From assembly GCA_946410085.1 (NCBI GenBank), contig CAMJZA010000013.1, positions 1-61,264 on the forward strand: a stretch of 61,264 nt of DNA, given 5' to 3'. The notes under the pieces were generated by a model, which was not told the origin of the DNA, did not search any database, and saw nothing but the letters and a program-made list of their open reading frames with translations. This stretch comes from an uncultured Treponema sp. Lineage in GTDB: Bacteria; Spirochaetota; Spirochaetia; Treponematales; Treponemataceae. The position numbers and the translations under genes are program-made. Shown here one piece after another: positions 14,684 to 25,128 of this stretch (the first letter of the stretch is position 1; each line of letters begins with the position of its first letter).

Positions 14684-15853
14684 CTATTTGAGTTCGGCCT
14701 GGAGTGCCTTGACCCTGTCGGTCTGCTCCCAGGGGAAGTCGGGCCGGCCGAAGTGGCCGTAGGTCGCGGTCGCCTCGTAGATGGGCCGTTTGAGGTTCAG
14801 CGTGGAGATGATTCCCGCCGGTGAGCAGTCGAAGACCTTCTTGACTGCCGCCTCAATCTTTTCCTCGGGGACGGTTCCGGTTCCGAAGGTGTCGCACATG
14901 ACGGACACGGGGAAGGGAACGCCGATTGCGTATGCCAGTTCCACCTCACAGCGCTCGGCAAAGCCGGCGGCGACGATGTTCTTGGCGATGTAGCGTGCCA
15001 TGTAGGCGGCAGAGCGGTCAACCTTGCTGGGGTCCTTGCCGGAGAAGGCGCCGCCGCCGTGACGGCCCATGCCGCCGTAGGTGTCGACGATGATCTTGCG
15101 TCCGGTCAGGCCGGAGTCGCCGACGGGGCCGCCGATGCAAAACTGGCCTGTCGGGTTGATGAAGTACTTGGTCTTTGCGTCGAGGAGGCCGGTGGGTTCG
15201 AGGACGGGCTTAATGAGCTTGCTGATGATCGTGTCCTTGATTTCCGCATAGCCGATTCCCGGATCGTGCTGCTGGGAAACGACGACCGTGTCGATTCTGA
15301 CGGGCTTGTGGCCCTCGTATTCTATCGTGACCTGCGCCTTGCTGTCGGGGCGGAACCAGGTAACCTTGCCGCCCTTGCGCAGTTCGGAAGACTTGAGCAT
15401 GAGCTTGTGGGCGAACATGATGGGGGCGGGCATGAGCTCTTCGGTTTCCTTACAGGCGAAGCCGAACATCATGCCCTGGTCTCCGGCGCCCTGCTGGCCC
15501 TTGAACTCTTCAAGGCCCTTGCCGACGACGCCCTGGTTGATGTCGGCAGACTGGTTGTGGATCATGTTCAGGACTGCCATGGAGTTGTAGTCGAGGCCGT
15601 AGTCGGGGTTTGAATAGCCGATCCGCTTTGCGACGTTGCGTGCAACCTGCTGGACGTCAACATACGCATTCGTCGTGATTTCGCCGCCGACGAGCACGAG
15701 CGCCTGGCAGGCGAAGGTTTCCGCCGCCACGTGGCTTTCAGGATCCTGCTTGAGACATTCGTCCAAGATTCCGTCGCTGATCTGGTCGCAGAGCTTGTCG
15801 GGGTGTCCCTCGCCTACTGACTCAGATGTGAAAAGATAGTGCCTGTCACTCAT
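14684..15853 (-). CDS. metK: S-adenosylmethionine synthase
   Basis: A 389-residue MetK, making SAM from methionine and ATP. The N-terminal signature [24 protein letters not shown] is intact, as are the middle [12 protein letters not shown] loop and the C-terminal [27 protein letters not shown]. The length is normal for the family. The start at 15853 follows a GGAGG site six bases upstream; the longer frame to 15925 is not supported. SAM serves the methyltransferases in this window and general metabolism. It is an isolated gene with its own terminator; I see no SAM riboswitch upstream. Confidence 0.98.
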   Translation of the reverse strand: MSDRHYLFTSESVGEGHPDKLCDQISDGILDECLKQDPESHVAAETFACQALVLVGGEITTNAYVDVQQVARNVAKRIGYSNPDYGLDYNSMAVLNMIHNQSADINQGVVGKGLEEFKGQQGAGDQGMMFGFACKETEELMPAPIMFAHKLMLKSSELRKGGKVTWFRPDSKAQVTIEYEGHKPVRIDTVVVSQQHDPGIGYAEIKDTIISKLIKPVLEPTGLLDAKTKYFINPTGQFCIGGPVGDSGLTGRKIIVDTYGGMGRHGGGAFSGKDPSKVDRSAAYMARYIAKNIVAAGFAERCEVELAYAIGVPFPVSVMCDTFGTGTVPEEKIEAAVKKVFDCSPAGIISTLNLKRPIYEATATYGHFGRPDFPWEQTDRVKALQAELK

Positions 15854-16280
15854 ACAGACCTCCAGATGAAAGTATTTTTCATATAGAAATTCGCCGCTGT
15901 CTGTCCGCCGGTTTCCGCCGGACACGGCGTTATCGGTAAGTATACATAGTTGCAGGAATAAAATCTAGTGGACGGGTGGGAGAAAAGGGCGGATTTTTCG
16001 CAGGATTCCGGCAGCGTCCCGGGGGTACGGGGGCGCGCGGGGCAGGCGAGTGATACAGGTGATACGGGGGGTACGGGTGGCAGGGGGGACCTGGGCGACA
16101 TGAGGGGGCGTGCGGGCCTGGCGTGTTGGACGTGCCGGACGTGCCGGGCGGAGTTTTGTGACAAAACACGACAGGGGCGGCGGGGGCGTTTGTACTAGTA
16201 TTTTGCCATCTGCACCGGCCGTGGCGGGAAAAACACATTTCCGCTATACTCCTGCGGTTGGGTGCGGATGGAGGTATTAC
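15854..16280. other. Intergenic, GC-rich, no gene recognised
   Basis: Between divergent metK and the LuxR-type gene. From 16010 to 16150 it is a purine-rich GGGG/GGGTACG-type low-complexity stretch. A -10-like TATACT near 16246 precedes the LuxR-type gene by about 30 bases. Nothing else is recognised. Confidence 0.5.
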
Positions 16281-17039
16281 ATGAAAAAAAACGTTGAAGA
16301 ACCGGCGCTTGCGTTCGGTTTTACCACCCACACCCTGACGATGATGGGGGATGCGCTGTCCTTCCTGTGGCCGGGCCGGAAATTCCGTCCCTGCATGAAT
16401 GCCCTGGAACTTGCCTGCCTGAAGGACGGGCGGCCGGGGAGCGGCGGCATGCTGCTGAACCTGAGCCGGGAGTTCCATGAGCTTGACAGTGCGTTCCGGC
16501 TGGCACGCTTCCTGTCCATCCCCGTCATCGGGGCTGTTGCGGTGGATTTCGTGAACAGCTACAGCCTGGCCCTGTGCCTGGAAAAGGAGCTGCCTGCCGT
16601 CATCGGCGAGCTGAAGGACCGGATCGAACTGCTGGAAGCCCGCGAGTCGCTTTTGGCCGGCCGGCGCTTCGTGGCCCGTTCGATCCTGAGGAACGAGGGA
16701 TTCCGCTTCATTGACTTTCCGGCGGGCTTTGACCTTTTGAGCGACAAGGAAGCCCTCTGCATTGACGGCAGGCTCGGCGGCCTTTCGTCAAAGGAGATTT
16801 CGTCTCTGCTGGGCATAACCCCGTCGTCGGTGTCGACCTGCATGAGCCGGGCGTTCAGGAAGCTCGGGGTGGAAAGCGGGGAGGAGCTGGTCTGGTGCCT
16901 TGCCGGCCGGCCGGGGGGAACTGCCAGCTACCTGCGCCAGCGGAACCGGCGCTTCTTCCCTGTCGGCAGGCCCTTTCCCCGTGACAGGGGGCGTGCGGCG
17001 GCGGAACGCTGCCGCCGGGCAGAGCGGTTTCTCGGCTGA
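16281..17039 (+). CDS. LuxR-type helix-turn-helix regulator
   Basis: A 252-residue protein. Residues about 150-195 form a LuxR/GerE helix-turn-helix (LLSDKEALCIDGRLGGLSSKEISSLLGITPSSVSTCMSRAFRKLGV, with the usual spacing of E-hydrophobic and K-E-I-x-x-x-L). The N-terminal 145 residues have no recognised sensor domain; LNLSREFHELDSAFRLARFLSIPVIGAVAVDFVNSYS may be a small ligand-binding or dimer region. A GGAGG site lies just before the ATG. The target is unknown. An Arg/Gly-rich tail (residues 215-252) is unusual. Confidence 0.7.
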   Translation: MKKNVEEPALAFGFTTHTLTMMGDALSFLWPGRKFRPCMNALELACLKDGRPGSGGMLLNLSREFHELDSAFRLARFLSIPVIGAVAVDFVNSYSLALCLEKELPAVIGELKDRIELLEARESLLAGRRFVARSILRNEGFRFIDFPAGFDLLSDKEALCIDGRLGGLSSKEISSLLGITPSSVSTCMSRAFRKLGVESGEELVWCLAGRPGGTASYLRQRNRRFFPVGRPFPRDRGRAAAERCRRAERFLG

Positions 17040-17167
17040 GGCAGTCCGCGGCCGGTAGCCGGGCCGGGCTGAGTGCGGTCGGGGCAGCTTGCTCCGGCGC
17101 AGGACGCTGTGGCCGCCAGCCGGTCCGAAACGGCTGCATGGAGGCCCGGAAGAGCTTCCCGGCACGA

Positions 17168-17203
17168 ATAAAAAAAACCGGAACAAGCTGCTGCTTGCTC
17201 CGG
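17168..17203 (-). terminator. Candidate minus-strand terminator
   Basis: Arms CCGGAACAAGC / GCTTGCTCCGG (one mismatch). On the minus strand the hairpin is followed by TTTTTTTATT. It would end read-through from the response-regulator genes more than 300 bases away. Confidence 0.6.
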
Positions 17204-17300
17204 CGCCCGATGGGTAAGATTGTGTTTGCGGTTGCGATCCAAACTGAGAAGGAGTGAAAAAACTTAGTTTTGACGCCCTTTATTTATCCGTCGGGATTGC

Positions 17301-17331
17301 TTGCATCCCCTCAAGTGTTTTAGTATATAAT
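17301..17331 (+). promoter_or_regulatory. Orphan promoter-like site
   Basis: -35 TTGCAT (17301-17306), 17-base spacer, then TATATAAT. No plus-strand coding sequence follows for more than 1 kb; an inverted repeat at 17408-17449 could end a transcript of about 110 bases, though there is no T-run. Confidence 0.35.
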
Positions 17332-17513
17332 CAGTAAATCTATTTGTCTAGAGAAAATAGCCGAATTTCAAGAAAAATTTGCCCTACGTTCGTTAGTTTG
17401 AAAGGACTGGAGCCGCAGAACTGCTGAACAATCGGCAGTTTCGGGCTCCGGTATTGCGGCTCTTGCCCGGTTTTGCCCGGCTCTTGTGTGGCTTTTGCCC
17501 GGTCCGGCCCGGT

Positions 17514-18479
17514 TCAGCCGGCAAGATAGGCTTCGGCCGCTTCGACGGACTTGCCGTACTGCTCAAGGAGAGCGTTGACGTGTTCCTGCACGTAGGCAAG
17601 GTCGCCGTCCCGGGCGGCATGTTCTGCCTTTTCCGCCATGTCTCCGAGCAGGCCTGCCCCGACCATGCGGGAGCTTGACTTGAGCGAGTGGGTGGCGATG
17701 CGGTGGGCGTTCAGGTCGCCGTTCCTGGCGCTCTTCTGAATCGTGTAGCCGTTTTCCATGTATGCGTTTTTCCAGTTCGTGAGCAGTTCCCGGTACATTT
17801 CCGCATTTCCGGCGGAAAAGGCAAGGCCGCTGGCGGTGTCGAGGTTCGGGTCACCAGAGGTGACATTGCCTTGCGGGTCCACAGGGACATTACCCTGCGG
17901 GCTACCGGAGGCGCTATTGTCCTGTGCGCCGCCCGCGTTCTCAGAACCGCCTTCTCCCTGCAGCTGCATCACCCGGGCAAACAGGCCGCCCTTTGCCGGA
18001 CCTGCTGCCGCTTCCGCTGCCGCCGGCGTTTCCGGTTCGGCCCGGATAAGCTTTCCGGCGGGGAGCAGGGAGCACAGGATCGTTTCGATGTCCTGGGGGA
18101 GGACCGGCTTGGGCAGGTAGTCGGCAAAGCCTTCGCCCTTGTAGTAGGCCCGCGTCGCTTCCCGGGGGCTGAGCGAGGGATCGGCGTCCTCTGCGCGCAT
18201 GTCGTTGCCGGTCAGCGCGACGAAGGGGGTGTCCGTGTTCAGGTTCCCTTCCATCGTTCGGGCAATGTGAAAGGATTCCAGCCCGTCCGGGGCCGGCATG
18301 ACGTGATCGAGGAGGACAAGGTCGTAGTGTTCCTGCCTGAGCAGGTCCAGCATTTCCTGTCCGCTTGCAGCCGTCCTGACTTCCATCTGTGTGGGAGACA
18401 ACAGCTGCTCCAGCACCATGAGGTTAATCTCCTGGTCGTCGACGGCCAGGATTCTGGCGGCGGGTGCGGTGAAGTTCAT
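17514..18479 (-). CDS. Response regulator with C-terminal HPt domain
   Basis: A 321-residue REC-HPt protein. The receiver domain (residues 8-125) has the acidic pair in ILAVDDQEINLMVLEQLL, phospho-acceptor Asp in YDLVLLDHVMPAPDG (about 56) and the Thr/Lys switch in FVALTGND and DYLPKPVLP. After a low-complexity Asn/Gly/Ser linker (170-210) comes an HPt domain with phospho-His in HRIATHSLKSSSRMVG (about 263). The protein could pass phosphate from a hybrid kinase to an output regulator. It follows the REC gene at 18495 by 15 bases on the same strand, and hybrid kinases are encoded at 22.2 and 28.5 kb. Confidence 0.9.
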   Translation of the reverse strand: MNFTAPAARILAVDDQEINLMVLEQLLSPTQMEVRTAASGQEMLDLLRQEHYDLVLLDHVMPAPDGLESFHIARTMEGNLNTDTPFVALTGNDMRAEDADPSLSPREATRAYYKGEGFADYLPKPVLPQDIETILCSLLPAGKLIRAEPETPAAAEAAAGPAKGGLFARVMQLQGEGGSENAGGAQDNSASGSPQGNVPVDPQGNVTSGDPNLDTASGLAFSAGNAEMYRELLTNWKNAYMENGYTIQKSARNGDLNAHRIATHSLKSSSRMVGAGLLGDMAEKAEHAARDGDLAYVQEHVNALLEQYGKSVEAAEAYLAG

Positions 18480-18494
18480 GCGCTTCCTTCCGGG

Positions 18495-19319
18495 TTAGAC
18501 TTTCTTGTAGCTTGCTTTCGGCGGATTAAGGAAGTTCATCACTTTCTGGATGATGATCATCGGCGGTGTCGTCTTGAGGACGTAGCCGACCGGCTTTTCA
18601 ATGAGAATCTCCTTGACGACGTCCTTGCTGTCGTTGCCCGTCAGGAAGATGACGGGAATGGTGGCAGTCTTGGGCTCCTGCTTGAGGGACTTGTAGACTT
18701 CCAGGCCGGACATGAGGGGCATCTCGTAGTCGAGCAGCATGAGGTCGATGTGGTTCTGCTTGGCTGCGCTGATGGCGTCCGTTCCGATGCCTTCGGCAAT
18801 GACGTTATAGAACTTGACGAACCATGACTTGAGGGCCTGCAGGTAGACCGGGTCGTCGTCCACGATGAGGAGGGTCTTCTTGCTCGGGTCAAGCGCATAG
18901 GTCTTTTCGGACGGCGTGATGACGTAGCTGAGTGTGTTCATGCGGATAAGGCCGATGACCTTTTCCGACGTAACGGGGCGTTCGACGATGCCGGTGATGA
19001 GGCCTTCCTCGATGTATTCCTTTGCGTGTGAAATTTCTGACGGCTGGCCGATCAGGTAGAGCTTCTTGGGCTCTGCGGCAGTCTTCAGCATGTCCTTGAG
19101 GACCGGGAAAATGTCGGAGAAGGTTCCCTCGATGTCTTCGAGGAAAATGAGGATTATCTGGGGCTCGGCATAGTCGGCACGGGACGGGAGGTCCGCAATG
19201 AGGGCACCGTTTGCGCTGCAGAAAGTAACGTTGAAGCTCTCTTTCCGCAGGGCGGAAATGAGCGAATTGACCAGAAAGTTTCCGGAGTCGCTTGCAATAA
19301 AAAGAATATTCTCATCCAT
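18495..19319 (-). CDS. Response regulator with a degenerate N-terminal and a canonical C-terminal REC domain
   Basis: A 274-residue protein. The C-terminal half is a canonical receiver: TLLIVDDDPVYLQALKSW, phospho-Asp in IDLMLLDYEMPLMSG, Thr in VIFLTGND and Lys in KPVGYVLK. The N-terminal half (NILFIASDSGNFLVNSLISALRKESFNVTFC ... ILIFLEDIEGTF) has a receiver-like alternation but lacks the acidic pocket, so it is probably a pseudo-receiver. No DNA-binding output is present. ATG 19319 is chosen because the ATGs at 19328 and 19331 overlap or abut the -10 TATAAT. It leads a two-gene operon with the REC-HPt protein. Confidence 0.82.
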   Translation of the reverse strand: MDENILFIASDSGNFLVNSLISALRKESFNVTFCSANGALIADLPSRADYAEPQIILIFLEDIEGTFSDIFPVLKDMLKTAAEPKKLYLIGQPSEISHAKEYIEEGLITGIVERPVTSEKVIGLIRMNTLSYVITPSEKTYALDPSKKTLLIVDDDPVYLQALKSWFVKFYNVIAEGIGTDAISAAKQNHIDLMLLDYEMPLMSGLEVYKSLKQEPKTATIPVIFLTGNDSKDVVKEILIEKPVGYVLKTTPPMIIIQKVMNFLNPPKASYKKV

Positions 19320-19329
19320 CGTACCCATC

Positions 19330-19358
19330 ATTATAGCAGAGAAAAGTGCAGTCTGCAA
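19330..19358 (-). promoter_or_regulatory. Promoter of the response-regulator operon
   Basis: On the minus strand: -35 TTGCAG (19358-19353), 17-base spacer, -10 TATAAT (19335-19330), then 10 bases to ATG 19319. No Shine-Dalgarno sequence. The geometry decides the start codon. Confidence 0.65.
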
Positions 19359-19658
19359 GGAAAAAGGGGCTGTTACGGGAAAAAATCTTACGGGCGGCAG
19401 GGGCGGCCCCGAGTCCGGTGTACGCGGTCGGGTTCCGGGACATCTTTCCGGGCAGCCGGAAGCGGACCTGTTGGGTTCGGGCTGCCCCCGGGCAGGTGCG
19501 GGTCCGAAGCTGGTGGACGCGGACGCCCCCGCCTGCCGCGGCCTGCACGTTTCCCGCATTCCCCGCTAGTCATTTTCCGTAGAGTGTGCTATACTGAACG
19601 GACGGCGCGGGGTCCTGCCGCTTCCGGCAGTTCCGCTTGCGCCCCAGGAGTTTTGACG
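19359..19658. other. dnaN upstream region
   Basis: GC-rich with no gene. An inverted repeat GGGCAGCC / GGCTGCCC (19450-19487) is present. A -10 TATACT (19590-19595) with a weak -35 TAGTCA (19567-19572) at 17 bases could drive dnaN with a 55-60 base leader. Confidence 0.4.
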
Positions 19659-20783
<1,125 letters not shown>

Positions 20784-20923
20784 GGCGTTTGCGGAATTCC
20801 TGCGGAACTGGGAGGCGTTTCGTGCCTGTGCCGGGGGATTTTCGCCGGGCGGGGGCCGGGGGCGTTTCGTGCCGGCAGATTCCGGGCGTCCTGTGTTTCA
20901 GCGGACCCGGACGGACAGAAAAA

Positions 20924-20949
20924 AAAGGAGGCGGCAAGCCTCCTTTTTT
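20924..20949. terminator. Bidirectional terminator after dnaN
   Basis: Arms AAAGGAGGC / GCCTCCTTT around a 5-base loop, with A-run on the left and T-run on the right. It sits between convergent dnaN and the lipoprotein gene. Confidence 0.85.
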
Positions 20950-21076
20950 CGTATCCGGTGCGCTCGTGGCGGAACAATTCCCGCCCTTTTTTCGTGTCCC
21001 GCTTCCGGCCCTGCGGGCCCTATTTCCGTTCCCGTTTCCGCGGGCAACAGTCAGGTGCAGCCCCGTGTAAGCTGTC

Positions 21077-22144
21077 CTATCTCTGCGAGCGCTGCTTCTG
21101 GAGCCGGGCCGCCGCTTCCTGTTCCTTCTGCAGCTCGCGCATCTTCTCTTTTGCGCGCGAGTCCCCGCTGGTCTGCCAGACGTCGGTCATGAGGCGCAGG
21201 GCCTCGTCGTACATCTCCATTGCCTCGTAGAGGAGGGCGGCATTGTAGCCTGCCTCGAACAGCTGCTGGCTCCGGTAAATGGAGAGGAATCGGTTCCGGG
21301 CGGGAGCGAGCTGCCCCTTGCCTGCAAGCTTTTCCGCCTCCTTCATCTCCTTGCTCTTGCCCTTGAGCAGGGTCAGCTCCAGGGTCTCGGTGTGCGGGGT
21401 AAAGTCTTCCATGATGTTGTTGACGAGCGAGTTAAGGTAGGGGCTCAGCAGCGTGTAGGTCGAACTGACCTTTTTCCAGTCCGTTACCTTGCTCGACTTG
21501 TCGGAGAAGGAATATTCCTGTTTGGAAATGACCCGGTTCGTCCGCGTTTCCACCACCTGGTACAGGAGCGTCGCCGAAGCCTCGCGCCAGTATCTGCTTT
21601 CCATGATGGGCTTGTCGTCCTTGTCCTTCTCGCCCGTTTCGTGCTCTTCTTTTTCTATCGTGGACGTGAATTTGGTGAAGCCGCCCGTGATGTACATGTC
21701 GGCGGGGATCGCTGCCGACCGGTGGGACAGGGCGTATTCGACGTCCGCCGGGTCAATGTAGTTCAGCTCGCGTGAGGCGATGAGCTTCTGCGTCAGCCGG
21801 TCGTCCAGCTGCGTGAGGAGCACGTACTCGTCGTTCTCGCTTGCCGCCTTCTGCCCGAGCTTGCGGTAGTAGTCCTCGAAGGTTTCCACCGGCTCGCTGT
21901 CGTAGCTTGCCTTGCCCATTTCTGCCGACGTCTTGAAGGGCAGGGCGGAAATCGCATTGTAGGTCTCTACTTCCAGGTTGGCGGGCCGCTCCACTTCCTG
22001 CTTGACCGTGGTGGAACAGGCGGTCACTGCCGCCGCCATGAGAACTGCCGCCAGGGCTGCCGCTGCCGCGCAAACTGCCGGGTGCGCCTGCCGGACCGCA
22101 GCTGCAGCCCGTACTGCCGCTGCTGCCGTACATACTTTTTTCAT
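21077..22144 (-). CDS. Lipoprotein with TPR-like C-terminus
   Basis: A 355-residue predicted lipoprotein. A long Ala-rich signal region ends in the lipobox AVTAC (Cys about 43), so the mature protein is lipid-anchored. The body contains a segment similar in style to CsgG/LpoB-type domains (DDRLTQKLIASRELNYIDPADVEYALSHR; ATLLYQVVETRTNRVISKQEYSFSDKS). A C-terminal TPR-like region follows (AGKGQLAPARNRFLSIYRSQQLFEAGYNAALLYEAMEMYDEALRLM), then a charged coil. No enzymatic motif is present. It lies 33 bases after the big hybrid kinase with an AAGGAG site, so it may be part of that signalling operon. The function is unknown. Confidence 0.6.
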   Translation of the reverse strand: MKKVCTAAAAVRAAAAVRQAHPAVCAAAAALAAVLMAAAVTACSTTVKQEVERPANLEVETYNAISALPFKTSAEMGKASYDSEPVETFEDYYRKLGQKAASENDEYVLLTQLDDRLTQKLIASRELNYIDPADVEYALSHRSAAIPADMYITGGFTKFTSTIEKEEHETGEKDKDDKPIMESRYWREASATLLYQVVETRTNRVISKQEYSFSDKSSKVTDWKKVSSTYTLLSPYLNSLVNNIMEDFTPHTETLELTLLKGKSKEMKEAEKLAGKGQLAPARNRFLSIYRSQQLFEAGYNAALLYEAMEMYDEALRLMTDVWQTSGDSRAKEKMRELQKEQEAAARLQKQRSQR

Positions 22145-22177
22145 GCGTTACTCCTTGTCCTGCCCGCCGTCCGCGGC

Positions 22178-24985
22178 CTATGCGCCGTCCGCCGAAACGC
22201 CCCCGGCTGTTGCCGAGACGCCTTCGGCCTGTGCGCCGTCTGCAGCCTGTGCCGCGGCCTCTTGCAGGGCCTTGTAGAGGATATTCTTGTCTATCGGTTT
22301 GGAAATGTGCCCGTTCATGCCCGCTTCCTTACTCTGCTGGACTGCCTCGCTGTAGGCGTTTGCCGAGAGCGCAAAGATGGGAATCGTCTTTGCGTCCGCG
22401 CGGTCCAGGGCGCGGATTGCCATGGTTGCCTCGTAGCCGGACAGGATGGGCATCTGGATGTCCATGAGGATGCAGATGTAGCGGCCCGGCTCGCTTTCCT
22501 TAAAGCGCTTGAGGGCGACTGCCCCGTTTTCGGCGGTGTCTGCTTCCAGTCCCATGCCGTGCAGGGTACGGAGGGCGATTTCGGTATTGATTTCGTTGTC
22601 TTCGGCAAGGAGGACCCGGCCCGAAAGCTTGTCCCATGAAGCCGGTTCCGCCTGCCGGGCCGTGCCGCCGTCCGTTTCCTGGTAGGCGGTTTTCAGCGTG
22701 ATGTGGATCTGCGTTCCCTTGTGCAGCTCGCTCTTGACGTCGATCGTGCCGCCCATCAGGATGACGAGCTTCTTGACGATGTACAGGCCTATGCCCGTGC
22801 CCGAGCGCAGCTTCTGCCGTTCCGGGTTCTCCAGGTCCTGGGTAAAGGGGGTGAACATCTTCTTCTGGAAGCTTTTGCCCATGCCGATGCCCGTGTCCGC
22901 CACGTCGATGTCGATGATGCACTTTTCCGCATCCAGCTTGCGGGAGCTGACCGTGAGCGTAATGCTGCCCCCTTTGGGCGTATACTTGTAGGCGTTGGAA
23001 ACGAGGTTCAGGACAATCTGGTTGAGCCGCACCTTGTCGATGATGATGGAACTGATCAGCACGCCGTCGGTGGCGACCTTGAAGCGGACCCCCTTCTGCT
23101 CGCAGAGGGGAACGAACATGTTCTTGATGTCGGCGATGAACTCTTCGTGGCGGTAGGGTTCCGGCACCAGCTCGATGCGGCCCGAGTCAATCTTGGACAC
23201 GTCGAGCACGTCGTTGATCAGGCTCATCAGGAAGTGGTTGGACGAGTTTATCTTTTCCAGGTCGCTTAAGAGCTTCTCGCGGTCGTCAATGTCTTCAAAG
23301 GCAAAGTCCGTCATGCTCGTGATTGCGGACAGGGGCGTGCGGATGTCGTGGCTGATGCGGGAGATGAAGTCCATCTTGGAGTTCGCCGCGTTTTCCGCGT
23401 TGCTGACCGCCTGGCGCAGGTCGGCAAGGTATTTCTGCTCCTTTTCGTAGGAGTCGGTGACGTCCATGCAGAGGATGAGGATGATTTCCGTCTCCCGGGA
23501 AGCCCAGGTAAAGATGAGCTGCATGTGGCTCTCCTTTCCGCCGACGGTCTGGTTAAAGGAAACGGCGTAGGAGCTCTTTACGGCAAGCTGCCCGCGGATG
23601 ACGTCCAGGCCGGTCGCCTCCCGGTAGGCCGTGCGCTCTTCATCCGACAGGATGAAGTGTTCCATGCGGATCCTGCGGAGCGCCTCATAGCTGGACAGGC
23701 TGCTGCTTTCCGGTATGTAGTAGATGTCGGTACTGTTGGAAAAGAATTCCAGTTCGTCCGTGTCCGTGTACAGGAAGGCAATGTAATGGAAGCTTTCGGA
23801 AGCAAGTGTATTGACGATGAAGCTGTGCTTCTTTTCCTCGCTGATGTCCATGAGGTAGGTGAGCGCTTCGATGGAACCGGTTTCCGGGTTCATGCTCAGG
23901 TTTGCCGTAATGCGCAGCCACTTCATGTTTATGCCCGCGCTTGCCGTGGGGAACTCCATGACGATCTGCTGGATGCCGTTGATGAAGTCCAGGCGCATGG
24001 ACTCGAGCGAGAAGCGGTCAAAGAACTCGCTCTGGAGCTTGGAATCGCCGATGTCCATGCCCACCGCGTACAGGAAGCCGTCGGCAGTCTGTGCGTCATG
24101 CGTCTTCCAGACCTCCTCGTTCAGGCACTTGTGCTCGTGGCAGAGGTTCTGCGCCAGGTCAAGGAGGGCGGACTCGTAGGAAATTTCCATCACGTCCGAC
24201 AGCTGCTTCTTGAGCCGGCGGTACTTTTCTTCCTCGCGCTGGGTGGAACTGATGTCGATTGCAAAGCCGATGACCCGCTCCCGGCCCAGATAGTCGGTGA
24301 AGCTGGTGAGGGTTATGTGCTGGTAGCGGCTTTCGCGCTTGTCGGGGCTCGTCAGCAGGACCTTTGCTTCCGCATACTTGAGGCCCGCATCAATCGAGGT
24401 GTACAGGCGGATGAACTTGTCCACGTCCTTTTCGTCCACGTAGGGAACGAGGGAATAGGGCACATCCTCCTGTACCCGGGGAAAGCCCAGCTTGTGGAAG
24501 TCGCTCTGCTCCCCTTCCTGCAGCATCGTGTTGGTGTGGGTCTCCTTGTCGTATTCCCACACGACGAGGCTGAGCCGCCTGGCAAGGAGCTCGTAGCCGA
24601 TGTCCTTTTCCTGACGGGTATCGAGCGCCCGCTTTTCTTCGGTCGTGTCGGTTGCAAGATAGGACACTGCGGGCCTGCCTGCCCACTGGAGGGGCGTGAC
24701 CGAAAGCTTGAACCAGTGGCTCATTTCGGGGCAGAAAATCTCCCGGGACAGGTCACTTGCCCCGAGTACGCCGTCAAGGAAGCTCCGGCGGCGGGAGCTC
24801 ATGGACTTGTCTTCGTCGATGAAGGCGGAAACGCTCTTGCCGCAGCAGGAGGACGCATGCATGAGCGAATGGAACTGGGCGTTCGCATACAGGAAAGTCC
24901 GGGACGATTCGTCCAGAACGAAGATGAGTGAGTCCAGACTGTCAAGGAGGGCCCTGTAGCCTTCCGCGTCGCCTTCCTGCGCCAT
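22178..24985 (-). CDS. Large soluble PAS-type hybrid histidine kinase
   Basis: A 935-residue hybrid kinase. Several PAS-like sensory segments fill residues 1-510 (DSLDSLIFVLDESSRTFLYANAQFH; YLATDTTEEKRALD; GFAIDISSTQREEEK). The HisKA box is MDFISRISHDIRTPLSAITSM (His about 545), followed by HATPase_c with VLNLVSNAYKYTPKGGSI, DTGIGMGKSF and GTGIGLYIVKKLV, then a receiver with phospho-Asp in YICILMDIQMPILSGYEA (about 842). I see no transmembrane helix, so it is probably cytoplasmic. The ATG at 24985 is fixed by a promoter whose -10 lies nine bases upstream. The separate REC-HPt protein at 17.5 kb is a plausible relay partner. Confidence 0.92.
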   Translation of the reverse strand: MAQEGDAEGYRALLDSLDSLIFVLDESSRTFLYANAQFHSLMHASSCCGKSVSAFIDEDKSMSSRRRSFLDGVLGASDLSREIFCPEMSHWFKLSVTPLQWAGRPAVSYLATDTTEEKRALDTRQEKDIGYELLARRLSLVVWEYDKETHTNTMLQEGEQSDFHKLGFPRVQEDVPYSLVPYVDEKDVDKFIRLYTSIDAGLKYAEAKVLLTSPDKRESRYQHITLTSFTDYLGRERVIGFAIDISSTQREEEKYRRLKKQLSDVMEISYESALLDLAQNLCHEHKCLNEEVWKTHDAQTADGFLYAVGMDIGDSKLQSEFFDRFSLESMRLDFINGIQQIVMEFPTASAGINMKWLRITANLSMNPETGSIEALTYLMDISEEKKHSFIVNTLASESFHYIAFLYTDTDELEFFSNSTDIYYIPESSSLSSYEALRRIRMEHFILSDEERTAYREATGLDVIRGQLAVKSSYAVSFNQTVGGKESHMQLIFTWASRETEIILILCMDVTDSYEKEQKYLADLRQAVSNAENAANSKMDFISRISHDIRTPLSAITSMTDFAFEDIDDREKLLSDLEKINSSNHFLMSLINDVLDVSKIDSGRIELVPEPYRHEEFIADIKNMFVPLCEQKGVRFKVATDGVLISSIIIDKVRLNQIVLNLVSNAYKYTPKGGSITLTVSSRKLDAEKCIIDIDVADTGIGMGKSFQKKMFTPFTQDLENPERQKLRSGTGIGLYIVKKLVILMGGTIDVKSELHKGTQIHITLKTAYQETDGGTARQAEPASWDKLSGRVLLAEDNEINTEIALRTLHGMGLEADTAENGAVALKRFKESEPGRYICILMDIQMPILSGYEATMAIRALDRADAKTIPIFALSANAYSEAVQQSKEAGMNGHISKPIDKNILYKALQEAAAQAADGAQAEGVSATAGGVSADGA

Positions 24986-24994
24986 AGCCTTCCT

Positions 24995-25023
24995 ATTATA
25001 GCATAGATAAGGGGCATCCGCAA
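24995..25023 (-). promoter_or_regulatory. Hybrid kinase promoter, short or no leader
   Basis: On the minus strand: -35 TTGCGG (25023-25018), 17-base spacer, -10 TATAAT (25000-24995), then 9 bases to ATG 24985. GGAAGG is present in those nine bases but would lie at or before the start of transcription. Confidence 0.65.
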
Positions 25024-25092
25024 TCGGAATTTTTGCGCGCCCGGTCGAACCGGCGGGCGTGTTCCGCAAGGGGCGTGTGCTTCTCCAGACAA

Positions 25093-25121
25093 TTGCGGTT
25101 ACATCCTGTTTCTGATATGCT
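25093..25121 (+). promoter_or_regulatory. Promoter of the small nuclease-like gene, probably leaderless
   Basis: -35 TTGCGG (25093-25098), 17-base spacer, -10 TATGCT (25116-25121), then 7 bases to ATG 25129. It is divergent from the kinase promoter 70 bases away, with the same -35 hexamer. Confidence 0.5.
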
Positions 25122-25128
25122 CTTTTGT

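Larger units (their letters stand above)
17040..17513. other. 474-base intergenic region with an orphan promoter
   Basis: Contains a minus-strand terminator-like hairpin (17178-17203), a plus-strand promoter-like site (17301-17331) with no plus-strand gene after it, and an inverted repeat (GGAGCC...GGCTCC, 17408-17449). The part 17216-17400 is AT-richer than its surroundings. A small RNA is possible but unproven. Confidence 0.4.

Noticed and set aside
19328-19331. Upstream ATGs as start of the response regulator
   Set aside because: They overlap or abut the -10 hexamer of a well-spaced promoter, so they would not be in the transcript.
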